DNA of 10,891 nucleotides from assembly GCA_902803035.1 (NCBI GenBank), contig CADCON010000058.1:1-10891 (forward strand). The letters run 5' to 3'. The DNA is from an uncultured Ruminococcus sp. GTDB taxonomy: Bacteria; Bacillota; Clostridia; Oscillospirales; Acutalibacteraceae. Under the pieces are notes generated by a model. That model worked only from the letters and a program-made list of their open reading frames with translations, made no database searches and was not told the DNA's origin. The position numbers and the translations under genes are program-made. Positions 1 through 6,212 of this stretch are shown here, piece after piece. Numbering within the stretch: position 1 is the first letter of the stretch; each line of letters begins with the position of its first letter.

Positions 1-71
1 CTGAGAATGTTCAGATGTCCTATATGAAACATATCGAAAACGCCGGTGGTATATCCTACTGTTTTTTTCAT
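1..71 (-). CDS. Cytidylyltransferase-like protein (TagD-like), N-terminal part only
   Basis: Reading the minus strand from the ATG at 71 gives 23 codons before the window ends. They include GVFDMFHIGHLNIL, the N-terminal signature of the nucleotidyltransferase alpha/beta-phosphodiesterase superfamily, with the HxGH motif written H-I-G-H. In glycerol-3-phosphate cytidylyltransferase (TagD) and its relatives this motif binds CTP and joins it to a phospho-alcohol to form a CDP-alcohol. An AAGGAG ribosome binding site lies 8 nt before the ATG (80-85). The gene is separated by 161 bp from the Fe-S gene upstream and may have its own promoter. Being next to a LicD-type transferase suggests that it makes the CDP-linked donor. 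The substrate cannot be told from 23 residues, and an adenylyltransferase or a fusion to another domain remains possible. Confidence 0.85.
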   Translation of the reverse strand, partial: MKKTVGYTTGVFDMFHIGHLNIL

Positions 72-95
72 TGAAAATGCTCCTTGCACTGTTTT

Positions 96-130
96 ATACT
101 AATTGTCTGCTTTTGATTGACAATTAGTAT
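96..130 (-). promoter_or_regulatory. Perfect 12-bp inverted repeat overlapping a possible promoter
   Basis: The arms ATACTAATTGTC (96-107) and GACAATTAGTAT (119-130) are exact reverse complements separated by 11 bp. On the minus strand, TTGTCA (118-123) matches a -35 box at 5 of 6 positions. TAGTAT (96-101) lies 16 bp downstream as a weak -10 box, and TATAAA (93-98) is a second choice with a 19-bp gap. Both boxes sit within or at the edge of the arms, which fits a dimeric regulator controlling the cytidylyltransferase-like gene. The leader would be only about 17 nt long. Neither strand shows a T-run after the stem, so a terminator is unlikely. The rest of 72-232 shows nothing else recognisable. 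Confidence 0.5.
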
Positions 131-232
131 TAATCATGACTGCCGGTGAAGGCACTGATCGCTTCCGAAAAGATGCTTCCCGGCGTCAGTATCGCTTGGT
201 ACAGATGACATCGTCCATTGAGAACCCGCTTG

Positions 233-1288
233 TCATTGGCATTCCGTTTCCCGCAGGGCCGCGTTATTCTCCACGGCAAAAGCCGGGTCGCAATCGTAAA
301 TCCGCATGGTTTTTTCCATGTGCTTTCTGAGCCGCACTGCCTTCTCAGTGTTGATCAGTACGAGTGAAACGCCCCTGATGGGATTGATTTCCTCGTACAT
401 TTTTTCAATTCCCCATGCGTCGCCGATGGTAATGTCGGAAATACGCTTTATGGTTTTGTATTGACAGCAGAGGCACGATGGCCTCATGTGATAGGCCTTT
501 TGGTAGAAAATCCTGAGAAAAGGATCGGTGAACCGGGTGACGGTTCTTTCGGCACCGTTATCGAGGGCGTAATAGGCGGATCTGGTATATAATGTCCCGT
601 TTTCAAGGATTCTCTTATTTCTGAAGGAGTAGCGGATCAGCCTTGCTTCCTCCGACGCTTCAAGCTCGGCTTTATATTGATCAAAAAAAGCCTGACTGGG
701 CGCGCCCTTGCAGATGATGTCGATGATCCAGAGATTGTCAAAATCCCTGCCGAGATAATTTCTCAACGCCGCCGCCTGACATGGACAGCCGGAGAAAATC
801 ACCGCGGTGGATTCCATTTGCAGCCATTCCTCGACCTTGCGGTAAATGCCGGAGGTGTCGCTCTGGACATATTTGGATTTGTTCAGCGGTCTCAGCGACT
901 CCGGACCACTGTATCTGACGGCGGAATGAAGCACCTTGCAATCTTCATCCCAGATGGTGCCGACGACGTACAGATCTCTTGCGGGCGAGATTTCCCTTAT
1001 GGCTCTTACAGCCGCTTCAAAAGCCCCGCCCGAACTGGATGCAAAAAAAGAATCCGGATTATTGATGATTCCCGCAAAACAGTCTATGGGAGAATGCAGT
1101 AATCCGCCGGCTTTTCCGGATGTACAGACGCTTTCGCACCTGCCGCAGTGAACGCATTGGCTGCTGTCAATCACGGGGTACAAGAAGGAATCGTCCCTCA
1201 TCACTTTGCTGACTGCCCCGACCGGACAGACGTCCATGCAGGCAAAGCAGCCGGTGCATTGATCGGGAACACCGGATTTCAGATACAT
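233..1288 (-). CDS. Fe-S protein with FrhB-type (F420 hydrogenase/dehydrogenase beta subunit) domain
   Basis: This 351-aa protein begins with two 4Fe-4S ferredoxin motifs: C11-x2-C14-x2-C17-x3-C21-P and C45-x2-C48-x2-C51-x3-C55. After them come features of the coenzyme F420 hydrogenase/dehydrogenase beta-subunit family: a SSGGAF stretch (residues 85-90), GCPCQ (167-171), a cysteine cluster CLCC (272-275) and DITIGDAWG (285-293). Known family members bind flavin and pass electrons. Paralogues of this size often lie in Firmicutes and Bacteroidetes glycan loci, commonly beside polysaccharide pyruvyl transferases, where their reaction is poorly defined. The ATG at 1288 follows an AGGAG site and lies 13 bp after the LicD stop, so this is the last gene of the operon. 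A redox step on a sugar or substituent is likely; the acceptor is unknown. Confidence 0.88.
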   Translation of the reverse strand: MYLKSGVPDQCTGCFACMDVCPVGAVSKVMRDDSFLYPVIDSSQCVHCGRCESVCTSGKAGGLLHSPIDCFAGIINNPDSFFASSSGGAFEAAVRAIREISPARDLYVVGTIWDEDCKVLHSAVRYSGPESLRPLNKSKYVQSDTSGIYRKVEEWLQMESTAVIFSGCPCQAAALRNYLGRDFDNLWIIDIICKGAPSQAFFDQYKAELEASEEARLIRYSFRNKRILENGTLYTRSAYYALDNGAERTVTRFTDPFLRIFYQKAYHMRPSCLCCQYKTIKRISDITIGDAWGIEKMYEEINPIRGVSLVLINTEKAVRLRKHMEKTMRIYDCDPAFAVENNAALRETECQ

Positions 1289-1301
1289 TGGTCATGCTCT
1301 C

Positions 1302-2141
1302 CTATTCTGTCAGATAGATTTCCATTTCCTTTACGCCGGTCTGTTTTTCTTTGGGCGGCAGCTGCCTGTAATCGCCGTAATACAGCCGCAGTATTTCTTC
1401 ATAACCGGACGGAACGGGAATCATTGTGTTTTCAAAGGGGAGAAGTGTGCTGCCGGAAAAAAAGCGTCTTTCACACACAACAGCGTATTTGTCATTGGAA
1501 TTGCAGCCGTAATATCTGCTCTGTGCGCCGTCATTGAATCTCTGTGCCAGGGTGATGTGCCTTTTGACCCAGTATTCCTCATCATCCATGCCTTCGTACT
1601 CGAACAACCTTTGCAATTCAGCTCTCTCCTGCTCCGTACAATCCGGATAGCGCACGGTCTTGTTGTATTTTTTGTCGTATGACATGATGCGCAGCCGCAC
1701 ACATTGCCTGATTTCCGCCAGATTGCGGCGCGCTTCATCGTAATCGTCGCCCTGGCTGTCAAGGGGAAAAATGTCTATGGAAAGCCCCAGCTTTTCGTAT
1801 CCTCTCGCTGTTTTCATATAGGTGTGTTTCATGACGATTCTGCCATGCTGCCACAGGTAATTCCTGTCGTTTTCGTAGCACAGAAACCGGAAGCAGGGGT
1901 GAGAATCCTCGTTTGCGAGAAGGGCGCGCATTCTGATGTAGTCTTCCCTTGAAACGGCAACGTCGATATCATTGTCCCACGGAATGAATCCCTGATGACG
2001 CACGGTTCCGAGAAGTGTTCCCGCGAATGCATAGTAGGTTATTTCGTTGTCGTGACAGAAGCTGTCGAGCTGTGATAAAAGCTCCAGCTGCATTTTTCTG
2101 ACCTGCTCGCTGGAAACCCTGGTCAAATTCTGCGTATTCAT
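1302..2141 (-). CDS. licD: LicD-family phosphotransferase
   Basis: The 279-aa protein carries the LicD hallmark: GTLLGTVRHQGFIPWDNDID at residues 41-60, with the metal-binding acidic cluster D56-N-D58-I-D60. DIFPLD follows at 123-128, and LPPKEKQ (261-267) lies near the C-terminus. LicD-type enzymes have a nucleotidyltransferase fold and move a phospho-substituent such as phosphocholine or phosphoribitol from a CDP-linked donor onto surface glycans. The open frame runs further upstream, but that part is only the dehydrogenase gene read in another frame. The ATG at 2141 overlaps the dehydrogenase stop by 4 bp (ATGA) and has AGGAG about 6 nt upstream. The TagD-like gene at the window edge is a candidate donor maker. 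The transferred group is not known. Its base composition is clearly more AT-rich than that of the ATP-grasp gene. Confidence 0.92.
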   Translation of the reverse strand: MNTQNLTRVSSEQVRKMQLELLSQLDSFCHDNEITYYAFAGTLLGTVRHQGFIPWDNDIDVAVSREDYIRMRALLANEDSHPCFRFLCYENDRNYLWQHGRIVMKHTYMKTARGYEKLGLSIDIFPLDSQGDDYDEARRNLAEIRQCVRLRIMSYDKKYNKTVRYPDCTEQERAELQRLFEYEGMDDEEYWVKRHITLAQRFNDGAQSRYYGCNSNDKYAVVCERRFFSGSTLLPFENTMIPVPSGYEEILRLYYGDYRQLPPKEKQTGVKEMEIYLTE

Positions 2142-2908
2142 ATGTATTCTCCTGCCGTTATTCTGAATGTACTGCCGGTCATCATCTGGGAGGCGTCGGA
2201 CATCATGTAGACCAGCGCGTCGAGATAATCGGTGCGTTCCGGCATTCTGCCCATGGGGAGAATGCCCGCCGCCTTCCGGCGCAGCTCCGCTTCGGTCATG
2301 CCCTGTGAGTGGCGAAGGCTGACCTCGCCCTCGGTGGCGGTCCAGCCCAGCGTCAGGTAATTGCAGCGGATATGCTCGCAGGCGTAATTGTGAGCGATGT
2401 GCTCCATCAGCGTGAGCAGCACACCCTTGGAGCAGGCGTAGGCCGCCCTGTCCTTCTGACCGCCCCACGCGTGCGCCGAGCCGGTCAGCACGATCGACCC
2501 GCCGCCGCAAAGACGCATATACCTTATCGCTTCCTGACAGCAGAAAAAGCACGCCTTGAAATTCACGTCCATCACGCTGTCGAAGGTCGCTTCGTCGCAG
2601 GTGTCCAGCGGGGAAACCGGCGTGATGCCCGCGTAATTGAAGAATCCGTCGATCTTGCCGAAGGCTTCATATCCCGCGGCAAACAGCCGCCGGCAGTCCT
2701 CCACCTTCTCAAGGTCGGTGTGGACGAAGATGCCGTCGCTGCCGTAGGTGCGCATGACGCGGATGGATTTGAGCGCGGATTCCTCGTCGCGCCCGCCGAT
2801 GACCACTTTTGCCCCCTGACGGGCAAATTCCTCGGACGCCGCCCTTCCGACGCCCTTGGTGCCGCCGGAAACCACCATGACCTTGCCGGCTAATTTCTTC
2901 TCACTCAT
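2138..2908 (-). CDS. Short-chain dehydrogenase/reductase (SDR)
   Basis: This is a 256-aa classical SDR of normal length. The N-terminal nucleotide-binding loop is GGTKGVG (15-21), NYAG (91-94) stands for the usual NNAG, and the catalytic set is N116, S144, Y157 and K161 (YACSK). The enzyme should be a soluble NAD(P)(H)-dependent oxidoreductase acting on an alcohol or ketone. Its ATG at 2908 overlaps the ATP-grasp stop by 4 bp (ATGA), and its own stop overlaps the LicD start the same way, so the three genes are probably translationally coupled. GGAG lies 8 nt before the start. Placed between an ATP-grasp ligase and LicD, it most likely reduces or oxidises a glycan precursor or the substituent to be transferred. 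Substrate specificity cannot be read from the motifs. Confidence 0.92.
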   Translation of the reverse strand: MSEKKLAGKVMVVSGGTKGVGRAASEEFARQGAKVVIGGRDEESALKSIRVMRTYGSDGIFVHTDLEKVEDCRRLFAAGYEAFGKIDGFFNYAGITPVSPLDTCDEATFDSVMDVNFKACFFCCQEAIRYMRLCGGGSIVLTGSAHAWGGQKDRAAYACSKGVLLTLMEHIAHNYACEHIRCNYLTLGWTATEGEVSLRHSQGMTEAELRRKAAGILPMGRMPERTDYLDALVYMMSDASQMMTGSTFRITAGEYI

Positions 2909-4200
2909 CGCTTCAGCTCCAGCGCGGCGTCCACGTCGAAGCCGTGAAGCACCATGGCGTTCCCTTCGGCGTCGTACACCCTGATTTTGTCCATATATTC
3001 CTTCAGCGCGTCGGCAAGCGCCTGTTTGTCCTTACACACCAGATAGAGACGGGTCATGACCTGCTTTTCGGTTCCGACCCATTCGGGGAGAACCGTGTCG
3101 CCCTCGTACAGGCGGCGGATATCGGCTACCACGCGGCCGTCGTCCGCGATGCCGTCAAGCCCCTCCACCCGCGCAACGGTTCCCTGCCGGAGCAGGATCC
3201 AGAGCGTCGCCGCCCATTGGCCGCGGAAATAGGGATCGTCCTGCGTTGCGAGATCGACCTCACCTTCCGAGCCGGTGAGCGCGAAGCGGATCAGCATTTC
3301 GCGCTGGTCGAAGCCATGCACCGCCTTCATCAGCAGGTGCGGCGCTTCTCCCTGGAGCCGGAAGCCGGTGTCGTAGACGTAGAATTCCCCGTCCTCGTAA
3401 AATGCCGAGAGCATGAGCACGCCGTTGCGTATGCCGATGTCGCGGAACATTCTGACGGCGTTGGAATGCATTCGCTCAAAGTATTCGCCGATGTGCTTGG
3501 AAGGATACGTGCCGCCCAGACAGACGCGGCTGAGTCCCTTCTGCTCGTCGGTGGTGTAGCGGTCGTAAATGCAGGACGCGCTGCAGCAGCCGTCCTTGAA
3601 GGTGTAGTACATTCCCATGTCCTCGCACTGCATATACCGCTCCACGATAAAGCGTTTCACCTTTGACGCGCCGAGCGCCTTCCGCACAGCGGCGGGAAGC
3701 TCCTCTTCGCTGAAGCAGACCGTCATTCCCATGCCGCTGCAGCTGTCCACCGGCTTGACCATGACGGGGTAATGAATCTTGTCCAGATCCTCCCGGCGCA
3801 GTGCTTCGTCGAGGTAGTATTCCGGTATGCCGTGAATACCGTAGCGTTCGCAGGTTGCCTTGAAAACATCCTTGTAGGAGAACACGTCCACAATCTCCTG
3901 CGACGCGTAGCAATGAAAGCCCAGCGCGTTGCAGACCTTGCAGTACGCCGGAACGAGAATGTCCGCAACGCCCACCAGAACGCCGTCGATGCCTTCCTCC
4001 CGCGCGAGAGCCACCAGTCCGGGAACGTCCATGCCGTCCACATCGCAGCTTTTGAAGGCGAATTTCTTTGCCGGATCGTCGGGGCGGTTGCTGGTGACAT
4101 AGGTCAGGATTCCCATTTCATTGGCAAGCTCTACCAGCGGGATGGTTTCGGGATTGGCACCCATGATGAGCAGTTTTTTTCCTTTTAGCTTTGTATTCAT
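2905..4200 (-). CDS. ATP-grasp domain ligase of a glycan locus
   Basis: The 431-aa protein starts with a pre-ATP-grasp Rossmann-like domain (KKLLIMGANPETIPLVELA, residues 8-26). A central ATP-grasp domain follows: YPVMVKPVD (144-152, with the ATP-binding K149), a glycine loop SGMGM (155-159), the hinge-like IVERYM (185-190), and the C-terminal metal/catalytic region VYDTGFRLQG (275-284). ATP-grasp enzymes make an acyl-phosphate and join it to an amine, thiol or other nucleophile. The overall layout matches carbamoyl-phosphate-synthase-like ATP-grasp proteins of clostridial surface-glycan loci, whose products are unknown. The glycine loop and the region around D277 look less canonical than expected, so activity needs testing. 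GGAGGAA lies 5 nt before the ATG, and the gene begins 14 bp after the hydrolase stop. This is one of the most GC-rich genes here. Confidence 0.85.
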   Translation of the reverse strand: MNTKLKGKKLLIMGANPETIPLVELANEMGILTYVTSNRPDDPAKKFAFKSCDVDGMDVPGLVALAREEGIDGVLVGVADILVPAYCKVCNALGFHCYASQEIVDVFSYKDVFKATCERYGIHGIPEYYLDEALRREDLDKIHYPVMVKPVDSCSGMGMTVCFSEEELPAAVRKALGASKVKRFIVERYMQCEDMGMYYTFKDGCCSASCIYDRYTTDEQKGLSRVCLGGTYPSKHIGEYFERMHSNAVRMFRDIGIRNGVLMLSAFYEDGEFYVYDTGFRLQGEAPHLLMKAVHGFDQREMLIRFALTGSEGEVDLATQDDPYFRGQWAATLWILLRQGTVARVEGLDGIADDGRVVADIRRLYEGDTVLPEWVGTEKQVMTRLYLVCKDKQALADALKEYMDKIRVYDAEGNAMVLHGFDVDAALELKR

Positions 4201-4214
4201 TTCGGTTCCTCCGG

Positions 4215-4985
4215 TCAGAGAATGATGGCTTCTCCCTGTGCCATAATGGTATAGGCAAGCTGCGGGCAGATCGCGTTCATCTGCTCCACGAATTCGCCGG
4301 GATTCCCGCCGTGCGACGCGAACATCCCGTAGTGGCAGGGAATGGTCAGCTTCGGGCGGAGAGCGGCGGCAAGGCGGGCGCAGTCTTCCTCATTCATGTT
4401 GCCGAACGCGCCGTTGATGGGGGCGAGCATTACGTCCAGGCCGCCGGAGGAGAGAATTTCCTCCGCGCGGTCAAGGCGCAGGCAGGTGTCGCCCGCTTCG
4501 TAAACGCGCCTTCCGTCCACCTCGGCGATAACGCCCACCGCGTCCGGCGCGCCGGTTCCGTGGTCGCAATTGACGAAGCGCAGTCTGAAATCGCCGCATT
4601 CGCAGACGTCGCCAGGCTTTACATAGGTGATCCTGTCGTTGGTCATCCGCAGGTCTTTCACGAGCGATTCGCATTCAACCGAAGCGAAAAGCCGCGTCCT
4701 GCCATTGGCCATCAGCTCCGGCACCGCGTCGAAGTCAAAGTGATCCCAATGCGGATGCGTGGCGATCAGGCAGTCAAAGACCGCGTCATCCGGCGTAAGC
4801 AGCCTGGGCAGCAGCCGCTTGAAGCCGATGTGTCCCTCCAGCTGTTCCACGCAGTCGGAGAGATACAGGTCGATGCCGAGAAGCTGCCCCGATTGGCTTT
4901 TGATGATAAATCCCGCCTGACCCGCGGAGAAAAGCGCGGTTTTCCCCGGACAGGCTGTCATGATTTTCATTGTCAGTATGTTCAA
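4215..4985 (-). CDS. UlaG-like metallo-beta-lactamase-fold hydrolase
   Basis: The 256-aa protein has the metal site of the MBL superfamily: H77-x-H79-x-D81-H82 (THPHWDHFD), a third ligand at D141-H142, D166 in AGDT, and H218 in PCHYGMF. The stretch LAPINGAFGNMN (187-198) and the HYGMF region resemble UlaG, the L-ascorbate-6-phosphate lactonase, although UlaG itself is about 100 residues longer. A cytoplasmic lactonase or phosphodiesterase acting on a sugar phosphate is plausible. The start is judged to be TTG at 4985, because GGGAGA lies 9 nt upstream and the TTGA overlap with the glycosyltransferase stop mimics the ATGA overlaps downstream. The alternative ATG at 4970 would lie 24 nt from that site. 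All metal ligands appear present, so the enzyme should be active. Confidence 0.85.
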   Translation of the reverse strand: MNILTMKIMTACPGKTALFSAGQAGFIIKSQSGQLLGIDLYLSDCVEQLEGHIGFKRLLPRLLTPDDAVFDCLIATHPHWDHFDFDAVPELMANGRTRLFASVECESLVKDLRMTNDRITYVKPGDVCECGDFRLRFVNCDHGTGAPDAVGVIAEVDGRRVYEAGDTCLRLDRAEEILSSGGLDVMLAPINGAFGNMNEEDCARLAAALRPKLTIPCHYGMFASHGGNPGEFVEQMNAICPQLAYTIMAQGEAIIL

Positions 4986-6208
4986 TTGGCGTCATCTCCC
5001 GTCAGATCATTCAGATAGAGCCGCAGCGCCTTTTCCCGCATTCCGGCGGAAGGCTCGATGGAAAGAATTTTGTCTCCGCTCACGCCCAGATCGAGAAGCT
5101 GCCGGCGGTAGGCGTTCACCGAGGCGCGGTCGAGCTTGGCGATGACGATATAGTCGAACCGATGGAAAGGAATGTCCGACAGCGGGTCAACGTCCATGCA
5201 GCAGCGGCGGTATTCGCGGTAATCCTCGTCGTACCAGCCGGCAATGCGGCATTTTCCGGACGCCTTCATGCGGCGCACTAATTGTTGCCCGAAGGTGCCG
5301 CCCCCGCAGACCGCGATTGACCTGCCGCGTATGTCGGCTGAAAACGGGAAGCCTTCGGGGAGTCCCTGCACCGGATCGCAGATGCCGCCGGAGCGTATGA
5401 TGAACGTGCCGAGCATCCAGTCGTCCAGCTGCCCGATCAGGTTGTATTCCGATGGGTATGGTTGAAATTCGTCTGACAGAAAGCGGTAAAGCAGCCGCAG
5501 AGAAGCCGCTTCCCGGCGGAAATCCTCCGACAGCTTGAGCATGGAGTCCTCCCGCTGGCGGTAATGATAGGCGCAATTGTCAGTAATGCAGATTTTCCGG
5601 CAGCCGAGCAGCGCGGGATAGACCGCCGCCGCGTCTTCGCCGATGGTGATTCTGTTGTCCACCTTCCGTTGGCAGGGCAGAATGCGGCCGCGCCGGAAGA
5701 GCTTGTTCCACAGGTAGGTGGTGACGCCGTAGGAATGGAATTCCCCGCAGGACAGCATTTGCCGGTACAGCGCGGTCAGCCCTTCGCCTTCATAAATGCC
5801 GGAGGGGATGGTATTCAGAATGACCTGCGATTTTGCAAAGAGGTCGCGGGTGAAGCCTGCGATGGCGACGTCGGCTCCGCTCTCGGAAATGGCCGAAAAG
5901 AGCGACATATAAAAGCCCCTGCCGATCCAGTCATCGCCGTCCACCACGCCGATGTATTCGCCGTTCGACGCCTCCAAGCCCGCTTTTCTCGCGGAAACCA
6001 GTCCGCCGTTGGGCTTGTGGATCACGGTGATCCGGCTGTCCTTGGCGGCGTAAAGGTCGCATATCTCAGGGCAGCGGTCGGGCGAGCCGTCGTCCACCAG
6101 AATGATCTCCAGATTCCGGTAGGTCTGGTCGAGAAGGCTCTCGATGCATATCCCCAGATATCTCTCAATGTTGTAGATGGGAACGATCACACTGATGAGC
6201 GGCTCCAT
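4982..6208 (-). CDS. GT2 glycosyltransferase with C-terminal Rossmann-like domain
   Basis: With the ATG at 6208 the protein is 408 aa and opens with EPLISVIVPIYN, the usual first strand of a GT-A family 2 enzyme. D39-D40 binds the nucleotide, DGDD (90-93) holds the DxD metal site, and GED (190-192) is a likely catalytic-base region. Residues about 296-385 form a second domain, beginning IAVCGGGTFGQQL with a GGGTFG turn (302-307) and followed by strands such as FDYIVIAK. It looks like a Rossmann-type nucleotide-binding unit. The enzyme should add a sugar from an NDP-sugar to a lipid-linked chain at the cytoplasmic membrane face. The start at 6208 is preferred over an ATG at 6229, because AAGGAGG lies 9 nt before the former and nothing comparable lies before the latter. 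Confidence 0.9.
   Translation of the reverse strand: MEPLISVIVPIYNIERYLGICIESLLDQTYRNLEIILVDDGSPDRCPEICDLYAAKDSRITVIHKPNGGLVSARKAGLEASNGEYIGVVDGDDWIGRGFYMSLFSAISESGADVAIAGFTRDLFAKSQVILNTIPSGIYEGEGLTALYRQMLSCGEFHSYGVTTYLWNKLFRRGRILPCQRKVDNRITIGEDAAAVYPALLGCRKICITDNCAYHYRQREDSMLKLSEDFRREAASLRLLYRFLSDEFQPYPSEYNLIGQLDDWMLGTFIIRSGGICDPVQGLPEGFPFSADIRGRSIAVCGGGTFGQQLVRRMKASGKCRIAGWYDEDYREYRRCCMDVDPLSDIPFHRFDYIVIAKLDRASVNAYRRQLLDLGVSGDKILSIEPSAGMREKALRLYLNDLTGDDAN
4995..5000 (-). promoter_or_regulatory. Ribosome binding site supporting the TTG start of the hydrolase
   Basis: GGGAGA on the minus strand lies inside the end of the glycosyltransferase gene, 9 nt before TTG at 4985. This is the reason for choosing a rare TTG start over the ATG five codons later. 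Confidence 0.6.
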
Positions 6209-6212
6209 TCCT

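Noticed and set aside
96..130. The 12-bp inverted repeat as an intrinsic terminator of the glycan operon.
   Set aside because: The stem is AT-rich and no T-run follows it on either strand in the needed position. It also lies directly at the start of the next gene, with promoter-like boxes.
132..232. Possible small gene or RNA between the Fe-S gene and the inverted repeat.
   Set aside because: No ribosome binding site with a convincing reading frame and no stable long stem could be seen. The short plus-strand frame starting at 136 has no homology signal.
2142..2552. Upstream extension of the LicD reading frame to a start at 2552.
   Set aside because: The extra 137 residues are an Arg/Gly-rich out-of-frame reading of the SDR gene. 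The LicD homology begins after the ATG at 2141, which has its own ribosome binding site.
2309..2893. Plus-strand open frame of 194 codons opposite the SDR gene.
   Set aside because: It is a mirror of a clear SDR gene. The translation is rich in Ala/Val/His/Arg and carries no recognisable motif.
4191..5018. Long plus-strand open frame (275 codons) opposite the hydrolase gene.
   Set aside because: Its translation shows no family features, and it lies opposite a gene with a complete metal-binding motif set. GC-rich genes often leave such antisense frames open.
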